A DNA stretch of 64,000 nucleotides from Achromobacter insolitus (GCF_002209555.1 NZ_NJIF01000008.1:62001-126000), one strand, 5' to 3'. Shown: positions 24,837-33,021, numbered from the stretch's first letter. Made by a program: numbers and translations. Notes: a model not told the origin generated them from the letters alone.

Positions 24837-24956
24837 TCAGTAACTGCGCCAGAGTCTGATAGCTTTCACTATCGGATATGCCAGCGCACACACAGTGAGC
24901 GACGCGCACACTGCACTTGCCGCAACGTATGCAAGAAACACCAGTAAGTCGTGCAT
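24837..24956 (-). CDS. Very small membrane protein in the prophage remnant
   Basis: A 39-residue frame starting MHDLLVFLAYVAASAV with one hydrophobic segment (residues 4-29) and a basic end (KAIRLWRSY). GAGGCGGCA lies directly before the ATG. The stop precedes the terminase small-subunit ribosome-binding site, as if coupled. Size and position fit a small phage membrane protein, but there is no recognisable family and it may be chance. Confidence 0.4.
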   Translation of the reverse strand: MHDLLVFLAYVAASAVCASLTVCALAYPIVKAIRLWRSY

Positions 24957-24982
24957 TGCCGCCTCGCTAGCATGGCGCTTCG

Positions 24983-25033
24983 ATCAACGAGGTACTCATC
25001 CACGAAGCGGCGCTGTTTGTCTGCCAGCGCCAT
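24983..25033 (-). pseudogene. N-terminal scrap resembling another terminase small subunit
   Basis: From ATG 25033, with AAGGA upstream, the peptide starts MALADKQRRFVDEYLVD, very like the N-terminus of Terminase_2-type small subunits (xLTxKQxxFVxEYLxD). After about 17 residues the similarity ends and the frame runs into the small membrane-protein gene in another frame, then a stop. It is either a deletion relic of a second phage or a chance resemblance; evidence is a short stretch only. Confidence 0.35.
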
Positions 25034-25075
25034 ATTGAATATATTCCTTCAGTGTCAATTGCTTACAAGTAAAAA

Positions 25076-26011
25076 ATGCATCCCACATCCCAGCGGCATC
25101 GAACTAAAGTTGTGAAAACTCGCCGATTGATCATGCTATTTCTCGCATTCCCCGCGACGGTGGCGACAATTGCCATAGGGCTATTCATCTATAAGTTTCA
25201 TGGCCGGTCGCTTTCTCCAGAAACCGGAGATTGGGGCACGTTTGGCGACTTTCTGGGAGGAATTGTCAATCCCATCGCAGGCCTCGTGACAATCGTGCTA
25301 CTCGTACTCACATTACGCTCGCAACAGGATGAGTTGGAGGAGCAGCGCAGGCAGCTTGCCAAGCAAGCCTTCGACCAATCATTCTTCGGCTGGACGAGCA
25401 GCTACCGAGAATTGATTGCAGAGTTGCAGCACGGCGCCGGCACTGAGGATGACCCTCGCACGGGAGGTGTAGTTGCGCTTGACGCGATCATTCGAGGCTG
25501 CGCACTCAATAACTTTCAGACTACGACTTTGATAGAACAGTATCAAGCTGCCAGCAACGCGGAGCAAGACAGACTTAGATCTGAGCAAAAGATCGAGGCC
25601 GCAGATCGGTGGAAGCGCGTATGCTCGGCGAACGAGCCTCAGCTAGGCGCGCTTGTTAGAACGCTCTATTCCTTGCTGAGGTGGATAGATTCGCATCCGA
25701 ACGTCAGTTGGGCTGAAAAGTGGGATGCTGTGTCGATCTTACGAGCTCGGCTTTCGGGCCCAGAACTACGAGCTATCTTTTTCAATGGGTTTCTACCTGA
25801 GGGAAGAAAGTTCAACGAATACGTCCATCGTTATGCACTGTTGGATAATTTGCCGCTCGTTGGCCACAATCGCATCAAACTGGCGATCCACCTAGACCTC
25901 CACCCCTTCGAACGAGCGAGCTTCGATTCTGACCTAGCGAGGAAGACACTTCTCGAATCGGTTGGGGTGGAACCGATTTCCGGACCAGCCCGCACTACAG
26001 TCGACACATAG
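25076..26011 (+). CDS. Putative phage abortive infection protein (putAbiC family)
   Basis: A 311-residue membrane protein. Two N-terminal transmembrane segments (about 18-40 and 56-78) enclose the family signature GDWGTFGDFLGGIVNPIAG; a coiled region (DELEEQRRQLAKQAFDQSFF) and a cytoplasmic domain follow, with TLYSLLRWIDS, ILRARLSGPELRAIFFNGFL and a YALLDNLPLV segment, all in the order I know for putAbiC proteins. These are predicted to stop phage spread by killing or arresting the infected cell. It lies opposite in strand to the prophage remnants and is AT-rich, like a moron or defence cargo gene. The ribosome-binding site is weak, so the start is uncertain. Confidence 0.72.
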   Translation: MHPTSQRHRTKVVKTRRLIMLFLAFPATVATIAIGLFIYKFHGRSLSPETGDWGTFGDFLGGIVNPIAGLVTIVLLVLTLRSQQDELEEQRRQLAKQAFDQSFFGWTSSYRELIAELQHGAGTEDDPRTGGVVALDAIIRGCALNNFQTTTLIEQYQAASNAEQDRLRSEQKIEAADRWKRVCSANEPQLGALVRTLYSLLRWIDSHPNVSWAEKWDAVSILRARLSGPELRAIFFNGFLPEGRKFNEYVHRYALLDNLPLVGHNRIKLAIHLDLHPFERASFDSDLARKTLLESVGVEPISGPARTTVDT

Positions 26012-26326
26012 GAAACTACATAGACTCAACTAAACACAAGACCCGGCGCGGATTAATTATTTTCTTGTCCAGCCTTTGCGTCAGACTGCGGCTGTTCCCA
26101 CACGGCTGGCGACTGACAGCCCTTTGCTCGGCGTTACCCGTTAGCGGTGCTGACCAGTCGCCAATCGTCTGAAAACAAATAGGCATTACGGGAAGCATCT
26201 TCGATCGATATTTTCGGAGGCTGACCCATGAACTTTGACACGAGGCACGTACGATACATTTCGTATAGACTCTGCTGAATGCAATACCCATCACCATCTG
26301 CAATTCGCTACCCAACGGAATCCAAT
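26012..26326. other. Intergenic stretch, possible promoter of the next small genes
   Basis: 315 bases with no convincing gene. A consensus-like TTGACA sits at 26235-26240, and a short dyad TACGA-TACATT-TCGTA at 26250-26265 lies downstream of it, just ahead of the small gene at 26327. No good -10 at ideal spacing is seen. The stretch is AT-richer than the chromosome average. Confidence 0.3.
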
Positions 26327-26551
26327 ATGAATGAGTCTGAAGAATTTTTGAAGTCTGTTTTCCTTGATATCAAAGATGTATACCAAAGCGGCGTCACGAC
26401 CTATTACGTGCCAGCCAAGTGGCAGTCAATGATGGAGACCGTTGCTGAGCATCTTCGAGGGTTAGAGAACGCTTACGACGTGGAAATTGATCTTCAAGGG
26501 AAGCCAAAGCTAACGATCTCGTGGGTGCCCCAGCCCACTTCTGATGAATAG
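26327..26551 (+). CDS. Hypothetical small protein
   Basis: A 74-residue acidic protein starting MNESEEFLKSVFLDIKDVY and ending with a beta-rich VEIDLQGKPKLTISWVPQP. GGAA lies 7 bases upstream of the chosen ATG; an in-frame ATG at 26279 has no such site. I do not recognise a family. Size, acidity and pairing with the next small gene would fit an immunity or accessory cargo protein, but this is not shown. Confidence 0.5.
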   Translation: MNESEEFLKSVFLDIKDVYQSGVTTYYVPAKWQSMMETVAEHLRGLENAYDVEIDLQGKPKLTISWVPQPTSDE

Positions 26552-26604
26552 CCTAACCGTTCCTCCCTCTCGTCCACAATCTGGCTTACATCCAAGGGGT
26601 AGAT

Positions 26605-26859
26605 ATGCCAACCGGAAACGCACGGCTTATTGGCGGCAATTGCCATGGTCAGCAATTTAATTTCCCGCTGAGTAGCGAACACTTGGCCTTCATCGAGACA
26701 GGAGATAGGTACACCGCATTTTTAATCTCTAACCCCGCTCTGAGAAAGCCACGCACCTATCTCGTGTCGAAGGATCTACTCGATGAAAAAGGTGGAATAA
26801 CTGACCTAGCGATCTCGTATATCAACGACAATGATCTATGGGAATGGGGCGTGGAATGA
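26605..26859 (+). CDS. Hypothetical small protein
   Basis: An 84-residue protein (MPTGNARLIGGNCHGQQFNF, IETGDRYTAFLISNPALRKP, DLWEWGVE end) with AAGGGG before its ATG. The pattern of a short beta-rich domain recalls small immunity-type or phage accessory proteins, but no family is identified. It follows the previous small gene by 53 bases on the same strand and is AT-rich like it. Confidence 0.5.
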   Translation: MPTGNARLIGGNCHGQQFNFPLSSEHLAFIETGDRYTAFLISNPALRKPRTYLVSKDLLDEKGGITDLAISYINDNDLWEWGVE

Positions 26860-26905
26860 AGAATTTCGCCAAAATGCAAGCACCAATTTGAACTTGGCGG
26901 CTATC

Positions 26906-27205
26906 CTATTTCCAAGGCGCAAGTGCCCGCACGTATTGTGATGGTTCCTGAAATGCTTTTCCAGAAGCCGATGTTGTGGTTGACCACCAGTATTCGACGT
27001 GGACGCGGCTTTCTACCTCATCGCCGGTACTTGCGATTTGACCAGATTCCTCCAAGGCGACAAGCACGCGCCACACACCGGTACGAACCACGGCGCGTTG
27101 GCGCTGGTCAGCTCTCGGCGCCACGTGGTTGATGATCTGCCGCATCTTGAACCGGCGATCTAGAAAGGCCGCCATCAGGTCGATCACTTCGTGCGCGTAC
27201 TTCAT
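26906..27205 (-). CDS. Small phage-type protein downstream of the antitermination-like gene
   Basis: A 99-residue protein starting MKYAHEVIDLMAAFLDRRFK with GGAGG 8 bases upstream. It continues MRQIINHVAPRADQRQR and GVWRVLVALEESGQIASTG, which looks like a winged-helix DNA-binding protein. The ATG overlaps the stop of the upstream gene as ATGA. This is the kind of small regulatory gene found between replication and packaging modules of betaproteobacterial phages. Function not assigned. Confidence 0.6.
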   Translation of the reverse strand: MKYAHEVIDLMAAFLDRRFKMRQIINHVAPRADQRQRAVVRTGVWRVLVALEESGQIASTGDEVESRVHVEYWWSTTTSASGKAFQEPSQYVRALAPWK

Positions 27206-27681
27206 TCGAACTTCCTCCATACCTGCTGCTTGAAACTGCCGAGCGCGAGCTTGTAGTAAGGCAGCGCGATGCCGATCACACGGCACGCCTTGTCCTGGCG
27301 CAAGTGTGCTGGCAGGTCGCCGTACTCGGCACGCCGCGTGTATTCCGCCTGGATCACGCGCTGTTCAACGAGGGGCAGCGCCTCGTAGAGACGATGAACC
27401 TGGCGTGCACGCTCATGGTTCACGGGTATTCGAGGCAGCTCCTCGTCATTTGCATGACCTGGCTCCGGCGGGAACGCGCAAACCGCAGGCTCGTCAGGGA
27501 CCTCACGCCCGGGCCCGGGCCAGTCTCCTTCCCACTGCGAGCGAGCCCAGTTATGGATTTCGTCGTCCACCCAACGTGGAAGCCCGTCTGTTTTCCGATC
27601 CGCTCCTGACTGCTTGACGATGCGGCGCGCTGTGGCCTCCAAGGCCGCAGACGGAGCCTGAGAAATGGGCAGTATGCTCAT
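27202..27681 (-). CDS. Phage regulatory protein, possibly antiterminator-like
   Basis: A 159-residue protein starting MSILPISQAPSAALEATARR. Its C-terminal half (YEALPLVEQRVIQAEYTRRA, HLRQDKACRVIGIALPYYK, GSFKQQVWRKFE) resembles a sigma-region-4-type helix-turn-helix, as found in a group of phage proteins placed where late antiterminators sit. The ATG overlaps the original stop of the helicase remnant (TAATG). Longer reading frames upstream are rejected because they run through that helicase in another frame. Exact role is inference. Confidence 0.55.
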   Translation of the reverse strand: MSILPISQAPSAALEATARRIVKQSGADRKTDGLPRWVDDEIHNWARSQWEGDWPGPGREVPDEPAVCAFPPEPGHANDEELPRIPVNHERARQVHRLYEALPLVEQRVIQAEYTRRAEYGDLPAHLRQDKACRVIGIALPYYKLALGSFKQQVWRKFE

Positions 27682-27985
27682 TAGGCAGCTTCCCGTTGTG
27701 TGCTGAATTCGAGGTACGAGCGCCCCGACGGTTGTTGTCGGGCGTGAATTGTTGGGCCTCACGACAAAAAAACAGATAGATCTTGCGGTGTCCCGCCTCG
27801 CCATTGCGGTCTTTGACGAGCTCCAAGCTGGCGTCTGGTTTTTCATCTTCGAAGCCCGCTTCCTTCCGCGCAGACCAGACCACGAACACGTTGTCGGCGC
27901 CGTTGGTGATATGGCCGCTGCCAGCCACATCCAGCTTGCCTGGCGCCTTGTCCTCGGTTTGACCTTTCCGCGGATGCCCAACTAA
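27681..27985 (-). pseudogene. C-terminal fragment of a phage replicative (DnaB-like) helicase, frameshifted
   Basis: From about 27985 the frame reads LVGHPRKGQTEDKAPGKLDV, AGSGHITNGADNVFVVWSAR and ASLELVKDRNGEAGHRKIYL, the end of the RecA-like domain of phage DnaB-type helicases. At the G4 run (27723-27726 on the plus strand, CCCC) the frame breaks; the sequence continues in another frame as RSYLEFSTQREAA and a TAA that overlaps the next ATG, the expected phage junction. The 5' part including the Walker motifs is missing, so the gene is dead twice over. Confidence 0.6.
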
Positions 27986-28055
27986 AGGCCGGCGCCTCGG
28001 CGGCGCGTGTCCTGCTGTCTACCGCAGGACGAGCCCCCGCCACGGAGAGATCCAC

Positions 28056-28448
28056 ATGACCACCATCATCGAACTTCTCAACCAAAGGCGCCGAGCGCTT
28101 CTGGTGCAAGAGCTTGAGCGCCAGTGGCCTGGCTGCGGTGCCCACACCAAACGCAACCAGCTAACCAGGCAGGACGACGTGGTGTGGAGCCTTCTGCTGC
28201 CGAAGCATGTCGACGCCGAGATCCGTGTGTACGTGCGCGGGTGGAATGCTGCTATGGACGATGCCCAGCGCGTCGTAGCAGCGGCAAGCCCTCTCGAAGG
28301 TAGCGACGTTCCGGCCACCCCAGCCCAAGCGGCCTCCGGCCCCAGAGGCAACCGACCACCTGGCCGACGAGACCCCGCCGCGGCGCGTGCCGCACGGAAC
28401 AGCTTGGAAGCGCTCTTCGCCGACGCACCTGGAGATGCCAATGCGTGA
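28056..28448 (+). CDS. Hypothetical phage/island protein upstream of alpA
   Basis: A 130-residue protein starting MTTIIELLNQRRRALLVQEL behind a clear GGAGAG site. The N-terminal half is helical; the C-terminal half is Ala/Pro/Arg-rich and low complexity. Its end overlaps the start of the AlpA gene by 8 bases, so both are probably one operon reading toward the tRNA. No family recognised. Confidence 0.5.
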   Translation: MTTIIELLNQRRRALLVQELERQWPGCGAHTKRNQLTRQDDVVWSLLLPKHVDAEIRVYVRGWNAAMDDAQRVVAAASPLEGSDVPATPAQAASGPRGNRPPGRRDPAAARAARNSLEALFADAPGDANA

Positions 28449-28638
28449 ACAAGGAGAATGCCTGCTCCCCCTGCCGGCGGTGAAGGCACGCGTAGGCATG
28501 GGAAAGACCAAGATCTATGAGCAGATCAAGATTGGCGAATTCCCGAAGTGCATCAAGAATGGTCGAACCTCGCTTTGGATCGCGTCTGAGATTGATTGTT
28601 GGGTGATGGGAAAGATCCAAAAATCAAGATCGAGCTAG
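28441..28638 (+). CDS. alpA: AlpA-family phage/island transcriptional regulator
   Basis: A 65-residue MerR-like helix-turn-helix: LLPLPAVKARVGMGKTKIYEQIKIGEFPK is shown by LPAVKARVGMGKTKIYEQ and FPKCIKNGRTSLWIASEID, then a basic end. AlpA proteins switch on excision or integrase genes of integrated elements. GGAG lies 8 bases before the ATG at 28441. It is normally found near an integrase; none is recognisable here, so its target may be lost. A T-tailed hairpin follows directly. Confidence 0.8.
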   Translation: MREQGECLLPLPAVKARVGMGKTKIYEQIKIGEFPKCIKNGRTSLWIASEIDCWVMGKIQKSRSS

Positions 28639-28651
28639 ATTCAATTGCAAA

Positions 28652-28678
28652 GCCGCCAGAGATTCTGGCGGCCTTTTT
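28652..28678 (+). terminator. Intrinsic terminator after alpA
   Basis: GCCGCCAGA-GAT-TCTGGCGGC forms a 9-base perfect stem with a 3-base loop at 28652-28672, followed by CTTTTT. It lies 14 bases after the alpA stop and 15 bases before the end of the convergent gene at 28693. Confidence 0.85.
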
Positions 28679-28692
28679 ACATCAAGAGCAGT

Positions 28693-29736
28693 CTAACTGA
28701 TACCCAAAATTTTCACGTCCCTAAGCAGGTTTCCGTGAACCCGGGCTTCCAAATGAAGCGTGACTGTTTTGCGGGAATTAAGCGCATTGGAGATCTTAGA
28801 TTTGTACCGTGCGTCTAAGGTGTCATCCTGCAGCGGACACGTTATCTGCTGCTGGGTATCGGATAGCAAAATAGTTACCTTGTACTTTGCGCTGTTCGCG
28901 GTATCGACACGCAGGACTCTCGCTTTCTTCTTGAAAGTACGCAAAGAGAATTCCCGACGCCGAGCGCTATTTATCTCGCGAATGAACTCACCCGGCACCT
29001 CCACGCCTTGGATGGTCGCCACATCGGCAGACTTCGCGGCCTTCAAAAATTCGTCGTGCGCAGCCTGTGCATTCTGCGAGACTTGAGCCAGTGCCGGATT
29101 GCCGGAAATGATGCCGCTGAGTAGCTCCATCCGCCGCGTTTCCTCTTTCGACATCGAAACGGTCATGTCGCGAGCAGCGCTATCCTCATCCTTCTCAAGT
29201 TCTTTTAGACGAACTTCTTTGCGGTTGTTCAGCCATGCCTTAACCGCACTTGTCCCGAAATAGGACAGTGCCAACACTATCAGCACAGCAGCGCTATGGG
29301 TTGAAGTCATGTTGGTCAATGTAGTGGCAATTGCGTCAAAAATCTTTGGAGTATTTACCGTAATGAGATCAGACGATCCCTTACCTACATGTACCTCAAG
29401 CTCCAGTTCATCGCGTTCTTCGCGACTCAAGTTGGGCTGCCGCTCCTCGCCGAACTTCACGATCGTATAGCTACGGTTCAGTTCCTGTTGCAGGGCCAGA
29501 TACCCCGTCATCACACTACTTGTGATGCTGCTGTCAAACTTATCGCCCTTTAGGTTCGTTGTTAGCACCGGCCAACCTTCGAACTTGATTTGGAAGGTCA
29601 GCTCACCCGGTTTATTGGTCAGATCGCTCAGCACATCTAGGGCGTCTTTCTCAGATCTGATGACTTTTGCCGGGCGGACGTCACCACCACCCGCCTGGAG
29701 ATCTTTCGCCGAACTGTTCTTCTTCTTGCTGACCAC
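28693..29736 (-). CDS. Hypothetical single-pass membrane protein
   Basis: A 347-residue protein starting at GTG (AGG 5 bases upstream). A soluble N-terminal domain (about 1-135) is followed by one hydrophobic segment, SAAVLIVLALSYFGTSAV, at about 148-165. A charged helical stretch (NNRKEVRLKELEKDEDSA) and a C-terminal beta-rich domain (KKKARVLRVDTANSAKYKVT, VTLHLEARVHGNLLRDVKIL) follow. I do not recognise the family. It is AT-rich and sits alone between alpA and the tRNA, where cargo genes of integrative elements are common; a defence function is possible but unsupported by motifs. Confidence 0.6.
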   Translation of the reverse strand: MVSKKKNSSAKDLQAGGGDVRPAKVIRSEKDALDVLSDLTNKPGELTFQIKFEGWPVLTTNLKGDKFDSSITSSVMTGYLALQQELNRSYTIVKFGEERQPNLSREERDELELEVHVGKGSSDLITVNTPKIFDAIATTLTNMTSTHSAAVLIVLALSYFGTSAVKAWLNNRKEVRLKELEKDEDSAARDMTVSMSKEETRRMELLSGIISGNPALAQVSQNAQAAHDEFLKAAKSADVATIQGVEVPGEFIREINSARRREFSLRTFKKKARVLRVDTANSAKYKVTILLSDTQQQITCPLQDDTLDARYKSKISNALNSRKTVTLHLEARVHGNLLRDVKILGIS

Positions 29737-29800
29737 ACGCGCCTCGTCTCGAATTTTTTTTGCGGGGGATTCTCTGACCGTTGCCGTGGCCGAATTGCGT

Positions 29801-29902
29801 TCAGTAGCCTGCTGGGTCCGGGAATTGCGCGGTCAGTGTATCAAGATAATTCTTTCGCACCTTCCAGGGCTTTTCTTTCGGTTGCCCCATAAGTTGCCCC
29901 AT
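29801..29902 (-). CDS. Short ORF next to the tRNA end
   Basis: A 33-residue frame starting MGQLMGQPKEKPWKVRKNYL that reads away from the tRNA gene, with its ATG 59 bases from the tRNA 3' end. This is the position and direction expected for an integrase start, but the peptide does not match an integrase N-terminus that I know, and the frame stops after 33 codons. It may be a relic, a leader, or chance. Confidence 0.25.
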   Translation of the reverse strand: MGQLMGQPKEKPWKVRKNYLDTLTAQFPDPAGY

Positions 29903-29918
29903 CACGTCGGATAAGACA

Positions 29919-29952
29919 AAGGCCGTTAGTGAACACTATCACTAACGGCCTT
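29919..29952. terminator. Hairpin at the 3' side of tRNA-Pro
   Basis: AAGGCCGTTAGTGA and TCACTAACGGCCTT form a perfect 14-base stem with a 6-base loop (ACACTA). It begins 8 bases after the CCA end of the minus-strand tRNA-Pro and is followed on that strand by TTTGTCTTAT, so it should end tRNA transcription. T-rich sequence on the other side (TTGATTTTATT) could make it work in both directions. Confidence 0.75.
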
Positions 29953-29960
29953 GATTTTAT

Positions 29961-30037
29961 TGGTCGGGGCGGTGGGATTCGAACTCACGACCCTCTGCTC
30001 CCAAAGCAGATGCGCTACCAGGCTGCGCTACGCCCCG
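29961..30037 (-). tRNA. tRNA-Pro (anticodon TGG)
   Basis: 77 bases with encoded CCA. The acceptor stem CGGGGCG pairs with CGCCCCG, the D arm reads TAGCGCAGCCTGGTAGCGCA, the anticodon loop TTTGGGA places TGG at 30003-30001, and the T arm holds GTTCGAATC. A TATAGT hexamer lies 10-15 bases upstream as a -10 candidate. tRNA genes of this kind are frequent phage and island attachment sites, and accessory DNA starts on its 3' side. Confidence 0.97.
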
Positions 30038-30143
30038 AAGGGTGGCAACTATACCAGATACCGGGCGCGCAGCCTATGGCCAGCCTGCAACTGACGCTTC
30101 CCGCGCGTCATGCGCCCTCTGACGGACGGCAGAATTCCGGCGA

Positions 30144-30920
30144 TCAGCCGAAACGGCCCGTGATGTAGTCTTCCGTTTCCTTGCGCGCGGGCTTCACGAA
30201 GATCTGGTCGGTCTGGCCGAATTCCATCAGTTCGCCCAGGTACATATAGGCGGTGAAGTCCGAGCAGCGCGCGGCCTGCTGCATGTTGTGCGTCACGATG
30301 ACGACGGTGTAGTCGTTCTTCAGTTCCGCGATCAGTTCTTCGATCTTGGCGGTCGAGATCGGATCGAGGGCCGAGCACGGCTCGTCCAGCAGCAACACTT
30401 CCGGCTTGATGGCCACGCCTCGCGCGATGCACAGACGCTGCTGCTGGCCGCCCGATAGACTGTTGCCGCTCTGGTGCAGCTTGTCCTTGACTTCGTTCCA
30501 CAGGGCGGCCTTGCTCAGGGCCCATTCCACGCGCTCGTCCATTTCGCCCTTGGACAGGCGCTCGAACAGGCGCACGCCGAAGGCGATGTTGTCGTAGATG
30601 CTCATGGGAAACGGCGTGGGCTTCTGGAACACCATGCCGACCTTGGCGCGGATCAGCGAAATGTCGGTCTTGGCCGTCAGCAGGTTTTCGCCGTCCAGGA
30701 TGATCTCACCCTCGGCGCGCTGGCCGGGGTACAGCTCGAACATGCGGTTGAAAGTGCGCAGCAGCGTCGACTTGCCGCAGCCCGACGGGCCGATGAAGGC
30801 CGTGACCTTCTTCTCCTGGATCGACATGTTCACATTGCGGATCGCGTGGAACTTGCCGTAGTAGAAGTTCAGGTTCTTGACCTCGATCTTGTTCTTGACG
30901 GCGGTAGCGGTGTTTTCCAT
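30144..30920 (-). CDS. pstB: Phosphate ABC transporter, ATP-binding protein PstB
   Basis: A 258-residue ABC ATPase: Walker [11 protein letters not shown]-loop [11 protein letters not shown], signature LSGGQQQR, Walker B VLLLDEP, and a D/H-loop ending THNMQQAAR. It powers high-affinity phosphate import through PstC/PstA and takes part in PhoR signalling. It is the last gene of pstSCAB here. phoU, which usually follows pstB, is not present; the tRNA-Pro gene lies next. Confidence 0.97.
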   Translation of the reverse strand: MENTATAVKNKIEVKNLNFYYGKFHAIRNVNMSIQEKKVTAFIGPSGCGKSTLLRTFNRMFELYPGQRAEGEIILDGENLLTAKTDISLIRAKVGMVFQKPTPFPMSIYDNIAFGVRLFERLSKGEMDERVEWALSKAALWNEVKDKLHQSGNSLSGGQQQRLCIARGVAIKPEVLLLDEPCSALDPISTAKIEELIAELKNDYTVVIVTHNMQQAARCSDFTAYMYLGELMEFGQTDQIFVKPARKETEDYITGRFG

Positions 30921-30968
30921 TTGGTTTCCCTAGGCTGCGGCGCGCCCTGCGCGCCGGCAAAGCGATCT

Positions 30969-31823
30969 TTACTTGCGGAACATGTTGCGGGCGATGATGT
31001 TGATGCCCAGCACCAGCAGCGTAATCAGCGTGGCGCCGGCCCATGCCAGGTTGTTCCAGTCCTTGAAGGGGCTGGCGGCGTACTGGTAGATCACGACTGG
31101 CAGGTTGGCCATCGGGCCGTTCATGTTCCAGGACATGAACTGGTTCGACAGCGCCGTGAACAGCAGCGGCGCAGTTTCGCCGGAGATCCGGGCGATGGCC
31201 AGCAGCACGCCGGTGATGATGCCGGTCTTCGCTGCGCGATAGCACACCATGGTGATCATGCGCCACTTGGGGCAACCCAGCGCGGCAGCGGCCTCGCGCA
31301 GACTATTGGGCACCAGCAGCAGCATGTTGTCGGTGGTACGCACCACGACCGGTATCACCAGGATGGACAGCGCGATGGCGCCGGCCCAACCCGAGTAATG
31401 CCCCACCTGGGCCACGTACACGGCGTAGATGAACAAGCCGATGATGATCGACGGCGCCGACAACAGCACGTCGTTCAGGAAGCGCGTGGCGGGCGCCAGC
31501 CAGCCGCGCTGGCCATATTCGGCCAGGTAGGTGCCAGCAAGAATGCCCACGGGGGTGCCGATCAGCGTGCCCACGCCGGCCATCATCACACTGCCGAAGA
31601 TGGCGTTGATCAGGCCGCCGGTCTGCCCCGGCGGCGGCGTGATCTCGGTGAAGAGCGTGTACGACAACGCCGGCGCGCCCTTGAGCAGCAGCGTCAGAAT
31701 GATCCAGAACAGCCAGAACAAGCCGAACAACAGCGTGCCCAGCGACACGGTCAGCATGACGCGATTGATGACGCGGCGCCGGCGATAGGTGCCGTTCTGC
31801 ATATTGAGTACGGATACAGCCAT
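30969..31823 (-). CDS. pstA: Phosphate ABC transporter permease PstA
   Basis: A 284-residue inner-membrane permease with about six hydrophobic segments (first at about 22-47, LTVSLGTLLFGLFWLFWIIL) and the EAA-type cytoplasmic loop SLREAAAALGCPKWRMITMV that docks with PstB. It lies 48 bases before pstB and 26 bases after pstC on the same strand. Confidence 0.96.
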   Translation of the reverse strand: MAVSVLNMQNGTYRRRRVINRVMLTVSLGTLLFGLFWLFWIILTLLLKGAPALSYTLFTEITPPPGQTGGLINAIFGSVMMAGVGTLIGTPVGILAGTYLAEYGQRGWLAPATRFLNDVLLSAPSIIIGLFIYAVYVAQVGHYSGWAGAIALSILVIPVVVRTTDNMLLLVPNSLREAAAALGCPKWRMITMVCYRAAKTGIITGVLLAIARISGETAPLLFTALSNQFMSWNMNGPMANLPVVIYQYAASPFKDWNNLAWAGATLITLLVLGINIIARNMFRK

Positions 31824-31849
31824 GATCTTTTCCTTGTGCTCGCGGCGCG

Positions 31850-32866
31850 TCAGGTTTTCTTGCCTTCGCTGGCGGACAGGCGGACCAGCAGCATCTTGGC
31901 CAGGGCGAGCACGATGGTCGTGATCAGGAACAGGATCAAGCCCAGCTCCAGCAGCGCCGACTTCTGTATGCCGCCCGCTTCATTGAATTCATTGGCCAGC
32001 GCGGAGGCGATCGAGTTGCCCGGCGAGAACAGCGAGCCGGACCACTTGAACGCATTGCCGATGACGAAGGTGACGGCCATGGTTTCGCCCAGGGCGCGGC
32101 CCAGGCCCAGCATGATGCCGCCGATGACGCCCGACTTGGTGTAGGGCAGCACCACGCGCCACATCACTTCCCAGGTCGTGCTTCCCAGGCCGTAGGCCGA
32201 CTCCTTGAGCATCGCCGGCACCAGCTCGAACACGTCGCGCATGACGGCGGCGATGAACGGGATGATCATGATCGACAGGATCAGGCCTGCCGTGAAAATG
32301 CCGATACCGAAGGGCGGACCGGCGAAGATACCGCCGATCACGGGCAGGCTGCCCAGGGTGGCGATCAGGAAGGGCTGCACGTACTGCTGGAACACCGGCA
32401 CGAAAACGAACAGGCCCCACATGCCATAGATGATGGACGGAATCGCCGCCAGCATTTCGACCGCGGTGCCCAGCGGACGGCGCAGCCAGGTCGGTGAGAG
32501 TTCGGTCAGGAAGATGGCGATGCCGAAGGACACCGGCACGGCGATGATCAGGGCGATGGCCGAGGTCAGCAACGTGCCGATGATGGGCACCACGGCCCCG
32601 TAGTTCGAATTGACCGGATCCCAGTCATTCAGCCAGAGGAACGACAGGCCGTACTTGGCCAGCGATTCTCGGCTGCCGTAGATCAGGGAAACAAGAATAG
32701 CCGCCAGCAGAATGAACACCAGGAAGGCGAACAGGCGGGTCAGGTTCTTGAATAGCGCATCCATCAGCGCGTTGTTGTTTTGCTTCATAGGCGAAGGCGT
32801 GCCGGTAGTCACGGAGTCCGCCCCGCTGGGCGAAAGCGGCACACTATTATCCATTACCGCGCTCAT
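31850..32866 (-). CDS. pstC: Phosphate ABC transporter permease PstC
   Basis: A 338-residue permease with six membrane segments, the first at about 37-60 ([20 protein letters not shown]). The EAA loop reads [19 protein letters not shown]. The N-terminus (about 30 residues, Ser/Thr-rich) is cytoplasmic and slightly longer than in E. coli. It forms the phosphate channel with PstA. Confidence 0.96.
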   Translation of the reverse strand: MSAVMDNSVPLSPSGADSVTTGTPSPMKQNNNALMDALFKNLTRLFAFLVFILLAAILVSLIYGSRESLAKYGLSFLWLNDWDPVNSNYGAVVPIIGTLLTSAIALIIAVPVSFGIAIFLTELSPTWLRRPLGTAVEMLAAIPSIIYGMWGLFVFVPVFQQYVQPFLIATLGSLPVIGGIFAGPPFGIGIFTAGLILSIMIIPFIAAVMRDVFELVPAMLKESAYGLGSTTWEVMWRVVLPYTKSGVIGGIMLGLGRALGETMAVTFVIGNAFKWSGSLFSPGNSIASALANEFNEAGGIQKSALLELGLILFLITTIVLALAKMLLVRLSASEGKKT

Positions 32867-33021
32867 GGATGGACTTTCCTTAGGAAACCAGGGGAGAAAC
32901 TTCGAAGGTCTTGCGGCGGGCCGCCACTATCGTTCCTTGTCCGGAACGCCAGCGGCGGCCGCTGATGATTGCGCGCGGGAGAGGCTGGCGTCCCTGCCGG
33001 GCCCGCCCCACGCTCAACCCA

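Noticed and set aside
26016-26315. 99-residue minus-strand frame downstream of the abortive-infection gene
   Set aside because: No ribosome-binding site, unlikely composition, and it overlaps the likely promoter of the next genes.
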